A DNA stretch of 64,000 nt from Maricaulis sp039978735 (GCF_039978735.1 NZ_JBDWAS010000045.1:219335-283334); one strand, 5' to 3'. Positions 16,769 through 25,420 are shown, counted from the first letter of the stretch. Numbers and translations: made by a program. The notes: generated from the sequence alone by a model not told the origin.

Positions 16769-16828
16769 TGATCAACCCCGCCGATATTCGCTTCAGGAAC
16801 GGTAATACATAAATCAACGAAAGGTTGG

Positions 16829-16870
16829 AAGTAGGCGTACCCGCATCCAATCCGTACAGACTGCCTACTT
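16829..16870 (-). promoter_or_regulatory. Inverted repeat upstream of the kinase operon (candidate operator)
   Basis: AAGTAGGC (16829-16836) and GCCTACTT (16863-16870) form a perfect 8-bp inverted repeat with centres 34 bp apart, about 60 bp upstream of the operon ATG. The half-site spacing (about three helical turns) suits a dimeric repressor or activator. A clear -35/-10 pair is not visible. Confidence 0.45.
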
Positions 16871-17000
16871 GTGCAAACTCTGAGTGTCGCGATGCCAACG
16901 GAGCGGGCAATCCTCCGCACCTGACGCTCATCTTGCATCATCGCCCCGTCGGGCGTATAAGAGCCTCGTTACATGTTCGATCGCATCGGATGATGCTATC
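16871..17000. other. Right border of island and rimP leader (no gene seen)
   Basis: Composition returns to GC-rich between about 16,880 and 16,990. The segment probably contains the promoter of the rimP-nusA operon. No direct repeat matching the left border was found by eye, and no integrase fragment is present. Confidence 0.4.
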
Positions 17001-17030
17001 GAGCGGTCGCTTCCGGCGGCCGCTCTTTTT
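17001..17030 (+). terminator. Intrinsic terminator/attenuator in the rimP-nusA leader
   Basis: GAGCGGTCGC-ttccg-GCGGCCGCTC forms a 10-bp stem (one G-U pair) followed by TTTTT at 17026-17030, 21 bp before the rimP start. A strong terminator directly before rimP-nusA suggests attenuation of the operon, fitting the known NusA-dependent feedback on this operon in other bacteria. It could alternatively end transcription entering from trmB. Confidence 0.75.
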
Positions 17031-17051
17031 GTTGATGGAGACACGGGTCCC

Positions 17052-17591
17052 TTGAAGACGAAGACCCCGCAAGACACCCGCATTCTCGCCCTTGCCGACC
17101 CGGTGGCTGCCGGGCTCGGCCTGGAAATCGTGCGTGTGCGCGTGATGTCCGGCAAGAAGCAGCGCCTTCAGATCATGACCGACCGGCTGGACGGCACCGG
17201 GGTGGATGTCGACGACTGCGCGCGCCTGTCGCGCGGCCTGTCCGACGTGTTCGAGGTCGAGGATCCGGTTTCCGGTGAATACGATCTTGAGATATCCTCG
17301 CCGGGTATCGACCGGCCGCTGACCACGCTGGCGCACTTTGCGCGCTGGGACGGTTACGAGGCCAAGATCGAGCTGGACCGCATGGTGGAAGGCCGCAAGC
17401 GCTTCCGCGGCATGCTGGCCGGTGTCGAGGACGGCAATGTCCTCCTCGACATGGACGGCGAAGAGGACACGGCGCTGATCCCGTTCGACTGGATCGCGGA
17501 TGCCAAACTTGTACTCACGGACGCCTTGATCGAGGCGGATTTGAAAGCGCGCGGCGGCAATGCGCCCGCGCAGACTGAAGGAGACGAATGA
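17052..17591 (+). CDS. rimP: Ribosome maturation factor RimP
   Basis: 179 residues. The RimP core is clear: DPVAAGLGLEIVRVRV, then DVDDCARLSRGLSDVFEVEDPVSGEY and LEISSPGIDRPL, and a C-terminal SH3-like barrel. RimP assists 30S assembly. No ATG lies in frame near the expected N-terminus. TTG 17052 (LKTKTPQD) with ggaga 10 nt upstream fits orthologue length and lies just after the terminator hairpin; the open frame further upstream crosses that hairpin and is rejected. Confidence 0.93.
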   Translation: MKTKTPQDTRILALADPVAAGLGLEIVRVRVMSGKKQRLQIMTDRLDGTGVDVDDCARLSRGLSDVFEVEDPVSGEYDLEISSPGIDRPLTTLAHFARWDGYEAKIELDRMVEGRKRFRGMLAGVEDGNVLLDMDGEEDTALIPFDWIADAKLVLTDALIEADLKARGGNAPAQTEGDE

Positions 17592-17622
17592 TGTCGCTGT
17601 TTACGGCAAAAGGGATTGCCCG

Positions 17623-19335
17623 ATGAGCATTGGTGTTAGCGCCAACCGGCTCGAGCTGCTGCAGATCGCCCGTGCGGTCGCTGCCGAGAAATCGATCGAC
17701 GAGAGCATCGTCATCGAGGCCATCGAGGAAGCGATCCAGAAGGCCGCGCGCTCGCGCTACGGTGCCGAGAACGACATCCGCGCCAAGATCGACCCGAAGA
17801 CGGGCGAGCTGTCGCTGACCCGTAACATGACGGTCGTCGAAGAGGTCGAGAACGAGAGCCAGGAGCTCACGCTCGCCGACGCGCAGAAAATCGACAAGAC
17901 CGCCGAGATCGGCACCGTCTTCTCCGACGAGCTGCCGCCGATCGAATTCGGCCGCGTCGCCTCGCAGACCGCCAAACAGGTCATCACGCAGAAAGTGCGT
18001 GAAGCCGAGCGCCAGCGCCAGTTCGAGGAATACAAGGACCGTGTCGGCGAGATCGTGTCCGGCATCGTCAAGCGCGTCGAATACGGCAATGTGATCATCG
18101 ATCTGGGCCGCGCCGAAGGCATTATCCGCCGCGCCGACGGCATTCCGCGCGAAAACCTGCAGAACAATGAGCGCGTGCGCGCCTACATCTATGATGTGCG
18201 CGAAGAGGTCCGCGGTCCGCAGATCTTCCTGTCGCGGGCGCATCCGGACTTCATGGCCGCCCTGTTCGCCCAGGAAGTGCCGGAAGTCTACGAAGGCATT
18301 ATCGAGATCCCGTCGGTCGCCCGCGACCCGGGTTCGCGCGCCAAGATCGCCGTGATTTCCAATGACAGCTCGATCGACCCGGTCGGCGCCTGTGTCGGTA
18401 TGCGCGGTTCGCGCGTGCAGGCGGTGGTGTCCGAACTCGCCGGCGAGAAGATCGACATCATTCCCTGGTCCGACGATCCGGCCACCTTCATCGTCAACGC
18501 CCTGCAGCCGGCGGAAGTCGCCAAGGTCGTGCTCGACGAGGAAGACCAGCGCATCGAGGTCGTGGTGCCGGACGAGCAGCTCTCGCTCGCCATCGGCCGC
18601 CGCGGCCAGAATGTCCGCCTGGCCTCGCAGCTGACGGGCTGGTCGATCGACATCCTGACCGAGGAAGAAGAGTCCGAACGCCGCCAGAAGGAATTCGCCG
18701 AGCGGACCCAGCTCTTCATCGCGGCCCTTGATGTCGACGAGGTCATTGCCCAACTTCTGGCTACGGAAGGTTTCTCGGACGTCGAGGAAATCGCCTATGT
18801 CGACCTCGGCGAGATCGCCGTGATCGAAGGCTTCGACGAAGACACCGCCGAGGAAATCCAGGCCCGCGCCCGCGATTATCTGGACCGTCTGGCAGCCGAA
18901 CAGGACGCCAAGCGCAAGGAGCTGGGTGTCGAGGACGCCGTGCTCGAGATCGAGGGTGTCGAACTGCCGATGGCTGTGAAGCTCGGCGAGAACGACGTCA
19001 AGACGGTCGACGATCTGGCCGGCCTGGTCACCGACGACCTGCGCGGCTGGTTCGAGAACCGCAATGGCGAGCGCGTGCGCGAGCCGGGCATCCTGGAAGA
19101 CTTCAACCTGTCTGCCGACGATGCCGAGATGATGATCATGCGCGCCCGCGTCGCCGCCGGCTGGATCTCCGAAGAAGACCTGCCGCAGCCGGCAGTCGAA
19201 GAGGTCGAGGCCGAGGGTGAGGATGACGGCGTGTTCGACGTCGAGAACATGGATCTGGCGGCTCTGGAAGCCGAGGCCGAGGCCCTGGGTCTCGATCTCG
19301 ACGAGGCGGCCGAAGAGGAGAAGGAGACTGACTAG
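17623..19335 (+). CDS. nusA: Transcription termination/antitermination factor NusA
   Basis: 570 residues from ATG 17623 (MSIGVSANRLELLQIARAVA). Domains in order are the RNAP-binding N-terminal domain, S1 (VGEIVSGIVKRVEYGNVIIDLG, about 135-200), KH1/KH2 (VGACVGMRGSRVQAV and LAIGRRGQNVRLAS) and two acidic repeat domains ending in a strongly acidic tail. It modulates pausing, termination and rRNA antitermination. The gene follows rimP by 31 bp. Confidence 0.97.
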   Translation: MSIGVSANRLELLQIARAVAAEKSIDESIVIEAIEEAIQKAARSRYGAENDIRAKIDPKTGELSLTRNMTVVEEVENESQELTLADAQKIDKTAEIGTVFSDELPPIEFGRVASQTAKQVITQKVREAERQRQFEEYKDRVGEIVSGIVKRVEYGNVIIDLGRAEGIIRRADGIPRENLQNNERVRAYIYDVREEVRGPQIFLSRAHPDFMAALFAQEVPEVYEGIIEIPSVARDPGSRAKIAVISNDSSIDPVGACVGMRGSRVQAVVSELAGEKIDIIPWSDDPATFIVNALQPAEVAKVVLDEEDQRIEVVVPDEQLSLAIGRRGQNVRLASQLTGWSIDILTEEEESERRQKEFAERTQLFIAALDVDEVIAQLLATEGFSDVEEIAYVDLGEIAVIEGFDEDTAEEIQARARDYLDRLAAEQDAKRKELGVEDAVLEIEGVELPMAVKLGENDVKTVDDLAGLVTDDLRGWFENRNGERVREPGILEDFNLSADDAEMMIMRARVAAGWISEEDLPQPAVEEVEAEGEDDGVFDVENMDLAALEAEAEALGLDLDEAAEEEKETD

Positions 19336-19963
19336 GTCTCCTGCCAGCGGCCGGGAGCGTGAACGGCGCTGCGTCGCCAGCGGCGAGGTAAGGGATGAGG
19401 CGGATCTGGTCCGTATCGCCCTTGCGCCGGATGGCAGCGTGGTGCCCGACCTGGCCGCGAAACTCCCGGGCCGCGGTGCCTGGGTTTCCGCCGACCGTGC
19501 GTCGGTGGAGCGGGCAGTGGCCCGCAAGGCATTCAACCGGGCCTTTGGCGGTCCGGTCACGGTTCCGGAGGATTTCGCCGGGACCATAGAACGGCTTCTG
19601 GCCGAGCGTGCGCTGAACCTGATCGGTCTGGCGCGCCGGGCCGGCGAGCTTGCAGCGGGGCAGGACGCGGTGCGTCTCGCCCTCAAGGCCGCCCGCCCGG
19701 CCTGGCGCATCGAAGCGTCGGACGGGGCGGCGGACGGCCGGTCGAAACTCGACCGGCTGGCACGCGCAGCCTGGGGCGATGTCCCGGTGGCGGGGTGTTT
19801 CGAGGCGGAAGTCATCGGTCTGGCGCTGGGGCGCGGTCCGGTGGTCCATGCCTCCCTGTCGGAAGGACCGCAGGCGCGGGCCTTTTCGGCGGTGATGCGG
19901 AAGCTCTCGGGCTTCCGGCCGCTCGACCCGCACGGGGCGGGTCTTGCGGCAGATGCGAAATGA
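19328..19963 (+). CDS. YlxR (DUF448) plus L7Ae-like RNA-binding protein
   Basis: About 211 residues. The N-terminal YlxR domain has RERRCVASGEVRDEADLVRIAL and LPGRGAWVSADRASVERAV. The C-terminal half is an L7Ae/YlxQ-like fold (LIGLARRAGELAAGQDAV). Such fusions lie between nusA and infB in alphaproteobacteria. The start is odd: the only ATG/GTG codons in frame (19217, 19223) lie more than 100 bp inside nusA. A CTG at 19328 sits 7 nt after GAGGAG and matches family length, so a CTG start is proposed; standard callers would choose 19217 or 19223. Confidence 0.85.
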   Translation: MTRSPASGRERERRCVASGEVRDEADLVRIALAPDGSVVPDLAAKLPGRGAWVSADRASVERAVARKAFNRAFGGPVTVPEDFAGTIERLLAERALNLIGLARRAGELAAGQDAVRLALKAARPAWRIEASDGAADGRSKLDRLARAAWGDVPVAGCFEAEVIGLALGRGPVVHASLSEGPQARAFSAVMRKLSGFRPLDPHGAGLAADAK

Positions 19964-20105
19964 ACCGCCTTCGCGGTTGCGTCCGGGCCTAAGCTGGCTA
20001 GTTTAGCGAGCCTTCAGACCGGACGAGCAGGTTTGGATAGTGCGCCGCACCGGCATTCGGCTACCGGGGCGGAACGTGGAACGAAAGCCGATTTGGAAGG
20101 CTCGC

Positions 20106-22697
20106 ATGAGCGACGCAGACGACAACAAGTCCGGCCGCCGGCCGCTCTCTTTGAAACGATCCGGCTCCGGCACCGTGCAGCAGAGTTTTGCGCGCGGACG
20201 CTCCAAGGCCGTGGTGGTCGAGAAGAAGCGCAAGCGTGTGGCGACACCGGGCAAGGACGGGGCTCAGGGGTCCGGCAAGGGTGCCGGCGGCGCGGCCAAG
20301 GGCGGCGAAAGCGCGCTTGCGGCCAAGGCGCGCCAGCTCGGTCTGTCCGAAGAGGAACTGGTTTCCCGTCAGCGCGCCATCGCCCGGGCCCGGGCCGAGG
20401 CGGCCGATCGCGATGCGCTGAAGAAGAAGGAAGCCGAGGAGCGCGCCCAGCGCGCGGCTGACGAACAGCGTCATCTCGAGGAACAGCGCGAGCGCGAGCA
20501 ACGCGAAGCGCGCGAAGCCGAGGATGAGGCCCGCCGCAAGGTTGAAGACGAGGTGCGCCGCAAGGCGGAAGAGGAGGCGGCCAATCTGGCGGCAGCCCAG
20601 GACGCGCCGCGCGGCGATGACGAGCCGCGCCGCAAGGCTGCGCCGGCCAAGGACAAGGACGAGCCGCGCCGCGACCGTCGCGATGATGGCGAGGACGCCG
20701 CCTCGGCCCTCGAGGCCATGGGTGGCCGCGTCAAGCGCAAGGGCAGTGCCGGTCCCGGTCCGGCCAAGGCCCAGCCGGCCCGCGCCAAGACCGACAATCG
20801 CCGCCGCGGCAAGCTGACGATCCAGAATATCGTCGATGGCGACGAGGAGCGGCAGCGTTCGCTCGCCTCGGTGCGCCGGGCCCGCGAGCGTGAAAAGCAG
20901 CGCCGCCAGGATACCGGTGCCGGCCGTGACAAGATCGCCCGCGATGTGGTCGTCCCGGAAGCCATCACGGTGTCCGATCTGGCCAACCGTATGGCGGAAC
21001 GCGCTGTCGACGTCGTCAAATACCTGATGAAACAGGGCCAGATGGTCCGCGTGAACGACGTGCTCGATGCCGACACCGCCGAGCTGGTGGTCGAGGAATT
21101 CGGCCACATCGTGAAGCGCGTTTCCGAGTCCGACGTGGAAGAAGGCTTTATCGCCGAGGACGATCCGGAAGAAAGCCAGGTCACGCGTGCGCCGGTCATT
21201 GCTGTCATGGGTCACGTCGACCACGGCAAGACCTCGCTGCTCGACGCGCTGCGCGCCACCGATGTGGCGGCTGGCGAGGCGGGTGGCATCACCCAGCATA
21301 TCGGTGCCTACCAGGTGCAGCTGAAGGGCGGCGAGAAGATCACCTTCCTCGACACGCCGGGCCACGCGGCCTTCTCGGCCATGCGTTCGCGCGGTGCCGA
21401 GGCGACCGATATCGTGATCCTGGTCGTGGCGGCCGACGACAGCGTCAAGCCGCAGACGATCGAGGCGATCCATCACGCCAAGGCGGCGGGTACGCCGATC
21501 ATCGTGGCGGTCAACAAGTGCGACAAGCCGGATGCCAATCCGCAAAAGGTCCTCACCGACCTGCTGCAGCACGAGATCGTCGTGGAAGCCATGTCCGGTG
21601 ACGTGCAGTCGGTGAATGTCTCCGCGAAGAAGCGCGAAGGTCTCGACGAGCTGACCGAGGCGATCAACCTGCAGGCCGAACTGCTCGACCTGAAGGCCAA
21701 TCCCGACCGGGCCGCCGAAGGCATCGTCATCGAAAGCCAGGTCGACAAGGGCCGCGGCTCGGTGGCCACGGTGCTGGTGCGCCGCGGTACGCTGAAGCGC
21801 GGTGACGTTGTCGTCGCCGGTTCGCAGTGGGGCCGTGTGCGGGCGCTCGTCAATGAGCGCGGCCAGCAGCTCGATTCCGCCGAACCGTCCGTGCCGGTCG
21901 AGATCCTCGGCCTGGCCGGGGCGCCGGAACCGGGCGAGGTCTTCGCCGTCGTCGAGAACGAGGCCCGGGCCCGCGAGATCGCCGACTACCGTCAGCGCAA
22001 GGAGCGTCAGGCGGCCGGTGCGATCAGCGGCGGCGGCGCCTCGCTCGAGCAGATGATGGCGCGCCTGAAACAGGACCAGACCCAGGAAATGCCGCTGCTG
22101 GTGAAGGCGGATGTGCAGGGCTCGGCCGAGGCGATCAAGCAGTCGCTCGAGAAGCTGGGCAATGACGAGGTCCGCGCCCGCGTCATTCACGCTGCCCCGG
22201 GCGGTGTGAACGAGAGCGACGTGCTCCTGGCCAAGTCGTCCGGTGCACCGGTCTTCGCCTTCAATGTCCGCGCCAACAAGCAGGCCCGCGAGCTGGCCGA
22301 GCGTGAAGGTGTCGAGATCCGCTATTACTCGGTGATCTACGATGTGCTGGACGACGTGAAGAACACGATGGAAGGCATGCTGGCGCCGGAGAAGCGCGAG
22401 AACTTCATCGGTTACGCCGAGATTCTGGAAGTGTTCAACATCACCAAGGTCGGCAAGGTCGCCGGTTGCCGCGTGACCGAAGGCGTGGTGAAGCGCGGCT
22501 GCGGCGTGCGCCTGCTGCGCGACGATACGGTGCTGCACGAGGGCCATCTGAAGACCCTCAAGCGCTTCAAGGACGAGGTTCCCGAGGTCAAGAGCGGCAC
22601 CGAGTGCGGCATGGCCTTCGAGAATTACGACGACCTGCAGAAGGGCGACCAGATCGAGTGTTTCGAAGTGGTCGAGATCGCCCGCAAGCTGGACTGA
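20106..22697 (+). CDS. infB: Translation initiation factor IF-2
   Basis: 863 residues from ATG 20106 (MSDADDNKSGRRPLSLKRSG). A long charged Arg/Glu/Ala-rich N-terminal region (to about 300) precedes the IF2_N segment, the GTPase core with GHVDHGKTSL, DTPGHAAF and NKCDKP, and domains II-IV. IF-2 places fMet-tRNA on the 30S subunit. An in-frame upstream GTG at 20040 adds 22 unconserved residues. It ends the rimP-nusA-ylxR-infB run, and a strong hairpin terminator follows. Confidence 0.97.
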   Translation: MSDADDNKSGRRPLSLKRSGSGTVQQSFARGRSKAVVVEKKRKRVATPGKDGAQGSGKGAGGAAKGGESALAAKARQLGLSEEELVSRQRAIARARAEAADRDALKKKEAEERAQRAADEQRHLEEQREREQREAREAEDEARRKVEDEVRRKAEEEAANLAAAQDAPRGDDEPRRKAAPAKDKDEPRRDRRDDGEDAASALEAMGGRVKRKGSAGPGPAKAQPARAKTDNRRRGKLTIQNIVDGDEERQRSLASVRRAREREKQRRQDTGAGRDKIARDVVVPEAITVSDLANRMAERAVDVVKYLMKQGQMVRVNDVLDADTAELVVEEFGHIVKRVSESDVEEGFIAEDDPEESQVTRAPVIAVMGHVDHGKTSLLDALRATDVAAGEAGGITQHIGAYQVQLKGGEKITFLDTPGHAAFSAMRSRGAEATDIVILVVAADDSVKPQTIEAIHHAKAAGTPIIVAVNKCDKPDANPQKVLTDLLQHEIVVEAMSGDVQSVNVSAKKREGLDELTEAINLQAELLDLKANPDRAAEGIVIESQVDKGRGSVATVLVRRGTLKRGDVVVAGSQWGRVRALVNERGQQLDSAEPSVPVEILGLAGAPEPGEVFAVVENEARAREIADYRQRKERQAAGAISGGGASLEQMMARLKQDQTQEMPLLVKADVQGSAEAIKQSLEKLGNDEVRARVIHAAPGGVNESDVLLAKSSGAPVFAFNVRANKQARELAEREGVEIRYYSVIYDVLDDVKNTMEGMLAPEKRENFIGYAEILEVFNITKVGKVAGCRVTEGVVKRGCGVRLLRDDTVLHEGHLKTLKRFKDEVPEVKSGTECGMAFENYDDLQKGDQIECFEVVEIARKLD

Positions 22698-22726
22698 CCG
22701 GCGCGCACGAACGGCAGGCATTGAAA

Positions 22727-22757
22727 AAGGGCGGCTCCGGCAGGGGCCGCCCTTCTT
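22727..22757. terminator. Bidirectional intrinsic terminator between infB and SnoaL-like gene
   Basis: AAGGGCGGC and GCCGCCCTT pair around a 10-base loop (22727-22754). An A-run precedes and a T-rich run follows, so it can terminate both infB (+) and the convergent SnoaL-like gene (-). Confidence 0.8.
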
Positions 22758-22782
22758 GCATCCCGCCATATCGGCCGGTGGA

Positions 22783-23286
22783 TCACTCGGCAGCCGGGAT
22801 CAGCCCCTGTTCCGGCGTGGCGTAATTGGCGTAGTCGTCATGACGGATCACCACGCCGTCGCGCACCGTCACCACGGTGACCTGTTCGGCACGCCAGCGG
22901 AAATTCTGGCCCTCGGTGCGCGCCGGGTAGAGCGCGTTGACATGGCCCATGAAGACGACCCGGCCATTGCTCTCGAACACGGTATCCCACTCGAAGCCGA
23001 GTTCGATCGGATTATAGCTGGCGCTGAAGCTGCGCAGCGAGGCCATAACCTCATCGCGGCCCTCGTACATCACGCCGTCCTCGCCATAGTCCGGGCCCAT
23101 CGCGGTGGTGTCGGCAAACACCGCATCCTCGGCCAGAAAGGCCTCCATCGCGTCCCAGTCGACGGCCGAATAGTGCTCCATGTATTCGCGGGCGAGCTGT
23201 TCGGCCTCGCTCATCTCCTGCGCCCAGGCTGCAGGCATCCAGGCCAGGCTGGCGATGAGCGCCGCCGCGACGGTATGGTTTTTCAT
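22783..23286 (-). CDS. Secreted SnoaL/NTF2-like protein A
   Basis: 167 residues. The Sec signal peptide MKNHTVAAALIASLAWMPAAWA ends at an Ala-x-Ala site. The mature part has the NTF2/SnoaL pattern: a long N-terminal helix (EAEQLAREYMEHYSAVDWDAMEAFL), AEDAVFADTT, and late strands VVTVRDGVVIRHDDYANY. The fold covers enzymes and ligand-binding proteins, so no activity is assigned. It is the second gene of a tandem paralogue pair, 12 bp after the next entry. Confidence 0.85.
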   Translation of the reverse strand: MKNHTVAAALIASLAWMPAAWAQEMSEAEQLAREYMEHYSAVDWDAMEAFLAEDAVFADTTAMGPDYGEDGVMYEGRDEVMASLRSFSASYNPIELGFEWDTVFESNGRVVFMGHVNALYPARTEGQNFRWRAEQVTVVTVRDGVVIRHDDYANYATPEQGLIPAAE

Positions 23287-23298
23287 GCAAGATCCTCG

Positions 23299-23775
23299 TC
23301 AGTGATCGCCGGCGGGTGCGATCTGCACCATGCCGGCATAGTCGGTATAGTCGCGATGCTCGACGACCTGGCCGTCCTGCACCGTGACAATGGTGACAAT
23401 CGGGAAGCGGTAGTGCCGTTCCCCGTCCTCCAGCGCGTAGACAGCGGTGACCGCGCCGTCAAAGACGGTGCGTCCGGACGCCTGATAATTGCGATCGACG
23501 GCATATTCGAGCCGTTCGACATTCCATGAACGCAATCCGGTGAGGATGGCCTCGCGGCCCTGCCAGTCGATCGGCTGTGTGATATTGCCCACATCGAAGG
23601 AGGTCGGGTCGATGAAGGCGGCGTCCTCGGCATAGAGTGCGGCAAGCGCATCGAAATCCTGCGCCTGGTAGGCGGCCAGATAGGCCTGTGCGACCGGGAC
23701 CTCCGGCGGCGCATCGTCCTGCCGGGCGACCAGCGCCATCATGATCACGAAAAAGCCGGCAACCGACTTGCTCAT
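23299..23775 (-). CDS. Secreted SnoaL/NTF2-like protein B
   Basis: 158 residues from ATG 23775 (MSKSVAGFFVIMMALVA signal). Same architecture as its neighbour: AQAYLAAYQAQDFDALAALYAEDAAFIDP, WQGREAIL, then IVTIVTVQDGQVVEHRDYTDYAG, which aligns to the end of protein A. The pair probably arose by tandem duplication and is co-transcribed (B first, then A). It sits inside a normally contiguous infB-rbfA interval, divergent from rbfA. Confidence 0.85.
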   Translation of the reverse strand: MSKSVAGFFVIMMALVARQDDAPPEVPVAQAYLAAYQAQDFDALAALYAEDAAFIDPTSFDVGNITQPIDWQGREAILTGLRSWNVERLEYAVDRNYQASGRTVFDGAVTAVYALEDGERHYRFPIVTIVTVQDGQVVEHRDYTDYAGMVQIAPAGDH

Positions 23776-23940
23776 CTGCGTCCTCCTCCCCAGGTGGCCG
23801 GCCAGACTAGATGCGGTGTCCGGCCGGGGCCATTCACGCTTTTGCGAGCGGCGGCCCCGCGAAGCCGGGCGCATGCCTTGCATCGCGGCGGCAAGAGGCG
23901 TAAACCCCCGCGCCCCGGACCCGAACCGATGGAGCGCGTC

Positions 23941-24363
23941 ATGGCCAGGCATCAGCATCGCAACGAAACCAAGGGCCCCTCGCAGCGCCAGCTGCGCGCA
24001 GGCGAGCTCATCCGTCATGCGCTGGTCGACATTCTCGCCCGCGAGGAGCTGCGCGACCCGGATCTGGACGGTGTGCTGATCTCGGTCACCGAGGTGCGGC
24101 CCAGCCCCGATCTGCGCCAGGCGAAAGTCTATGTCGCGCCGCTCGGCCAGGGCGACCAGGAGCGTCTGGCCGCCGCCCTCAACCGTGCTGCCAGCTATCT
24201 GCGCGGCAAGCTGGGGCGCGAGATCGACATGAAGTTCACGCCGCAGCTCCACTTCCACCCGGACAACAGTTTCGACACGGCCAGCCATGTCGACGAATTG
24301 CTGTCGCGGCCGCAGGTGAAGCAGGACCTCAGACACGATCAGCCGGGCGAGGACGAGGAATAG
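23941..24363 (+). CDS. rbfA: Ribosome-binding factor A
   Basis: 140 residues from ATG 23941, which has GGAG at 6-nt spacing; an in-frame ATG at 23929 is less well placed. The KH-like RbfA fold is seen in RAGELIRHALVDILAREELRDPDL, VTEVRPSPDLRQAKVYVAPL and PQLHFHPDNSFDTASHVDELL. It is needed for late 30S maturation. It starts the rbfA-truB-rpsO-pnp series. Confidence 0.95.
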   Translation: MARHQHRNETKGPSQRQLRAGELIRHALVDILAREELRDPDLDGVLISVTEVRPSPDLRQAKVYVAPLGQGDQERLAAALNRAASYLRGKLGREIDMKFTPQLHFHPDNSFDTASHVDELLSRPQVKQDLRHDQPGEDEE

Positions 24364-24430
24364 CCTCGCCGCCCGTTCAAACCGCTCTTGCGCATCCGGG
24401 TCCGATCCCCGGCGAAAGAAGGAGATTTAT

Positions 24431-25387
24431 ATGGCCCGTCGCCGCAAGGGGCTGGACGTCCATGGCTGGATCGTCCTGGACAAGCCGCTCGACATGACCT
24501 CCACCCAGGCCGTCTCGGCTGTGCGCCGCATCTTCAATGCGAAGAAGGCCGGTCATGCCGGCACGCTCGACCCGCTGGCCTCGGGCCTTTTGCCGATCGC
24601 GCTGGGCGAGGCGACCAAGACCGTGCCCTTCGCCGTCGAGGGCGAGAAGATCTACCGTTTCACGGTGAAATGGGGCGAGCGCACCGACACGCTGGATGCC
24701 GAGGGCGAGATTGTCGCCACGTCGGACGTGCGCCCGGACCGCGCGGCCATCGAGGCGGCGCTGGCCGGCTTCATCGGCGATATCGAACAGGTGCCGCCGG
24801 TCTATTCCGCGATCAAGGTGGATGGCGAGCGCGCCTACGACCTCGCCCGCGACGGCGAGACGGTCGAGCTGGAGGCGCGCCGGGTGCATGTCTTCGACCT
24901 GCGTCTGATGGACTGCCCGTCGCCGGATATGGCGGTGCTGGAGATGCGCTGCGGCAAGGGGGTCTATGTGCGCTCCCTGGCCCGCGATCTGGCCTTCGCG
25001 CTGGACACGGAGGGGCATGTTGCGGCGCTGCGCCGGATCCGGGTCGGCCGTTTCGATGAGGCTGAATCCACAAGACTGGACGTATTGGAAGAAATGGCCC
25101 ATAAGGGCGCCGCTTCGGAAGCTCTGCTCCCGGTTCAGACCGCGCTGGACGACATCCCGGCCCTGGCCGTGACCGAGGAGGAAGCCTTCCAATTGAAGCA
25201 AGGACGCTCGATCGTCCTGCTCCCGCGTCAGGCGCTAGAGCTGAAAACGCAGCGACGCCCGCTCTCGATAGCGGGTCGGGACTGCAGCTTCTCGGCTTTG
25301 GCGGTCTGCAAGGACCAGGCAGTCGCGATCGGCGACGCCAGAGCCGGAAAATTCCAGCCCTGGCGCGTTTTCAACCTCACCCCGTGA
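24431..25387 (+). CDS. truB: tRNA pseudouridine(55) synthase TruB
   Basis: 318 residues. GWIVLDKPLDMTSTQAV and the catalytic AGTLDPLASGLL (Asp near residue 42) are intact, followed by TKTVPFAVEGEKIYRF and a PUA-like C-terminus. It makes psi55 in the T-loop of tRNA. The start has aggag 6-7 nt upstream. Confidence 0.96.
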   Translation: MARRRKGLDVHGWIVLDKPLDMTSTQAVSAVRRIFNAKKAGHAGTLDPLASGLLPIALGEATKTVPFAVEGEKIYRFTVKWGERTDTLDAEGEIVATSDVRPDRAAIEAALAGFIGDIEQVPPVYSAIKVDGERAYDLARDGETVELEARRVHVFDLRLMDCPSPDMAVLEMRCGKGVYVRSLARDLAFALDTEGHVAALRRIRVGRFDEAESTRLDVLEEMAHKGAASEALLPVQTALDDIPALAVTEEEAFQLKQGRSIVLLPRQALELKTQRRPLSIAGRDCSFSALAVCKDQAVAIGDARAGKFQPWRVFNLTP

Positions 25388-25420
25388 CCGGGGCGACATA
25401 ACGCGTTTTAGGAGAACACG

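Noticed and set aside
16669..16941. A 90-codon minus-strand frame overlapping the RuvC-like gene start
   Set aside because: It is in another frame, has no motif or convincing start and crosses the inverted-repeat leader.
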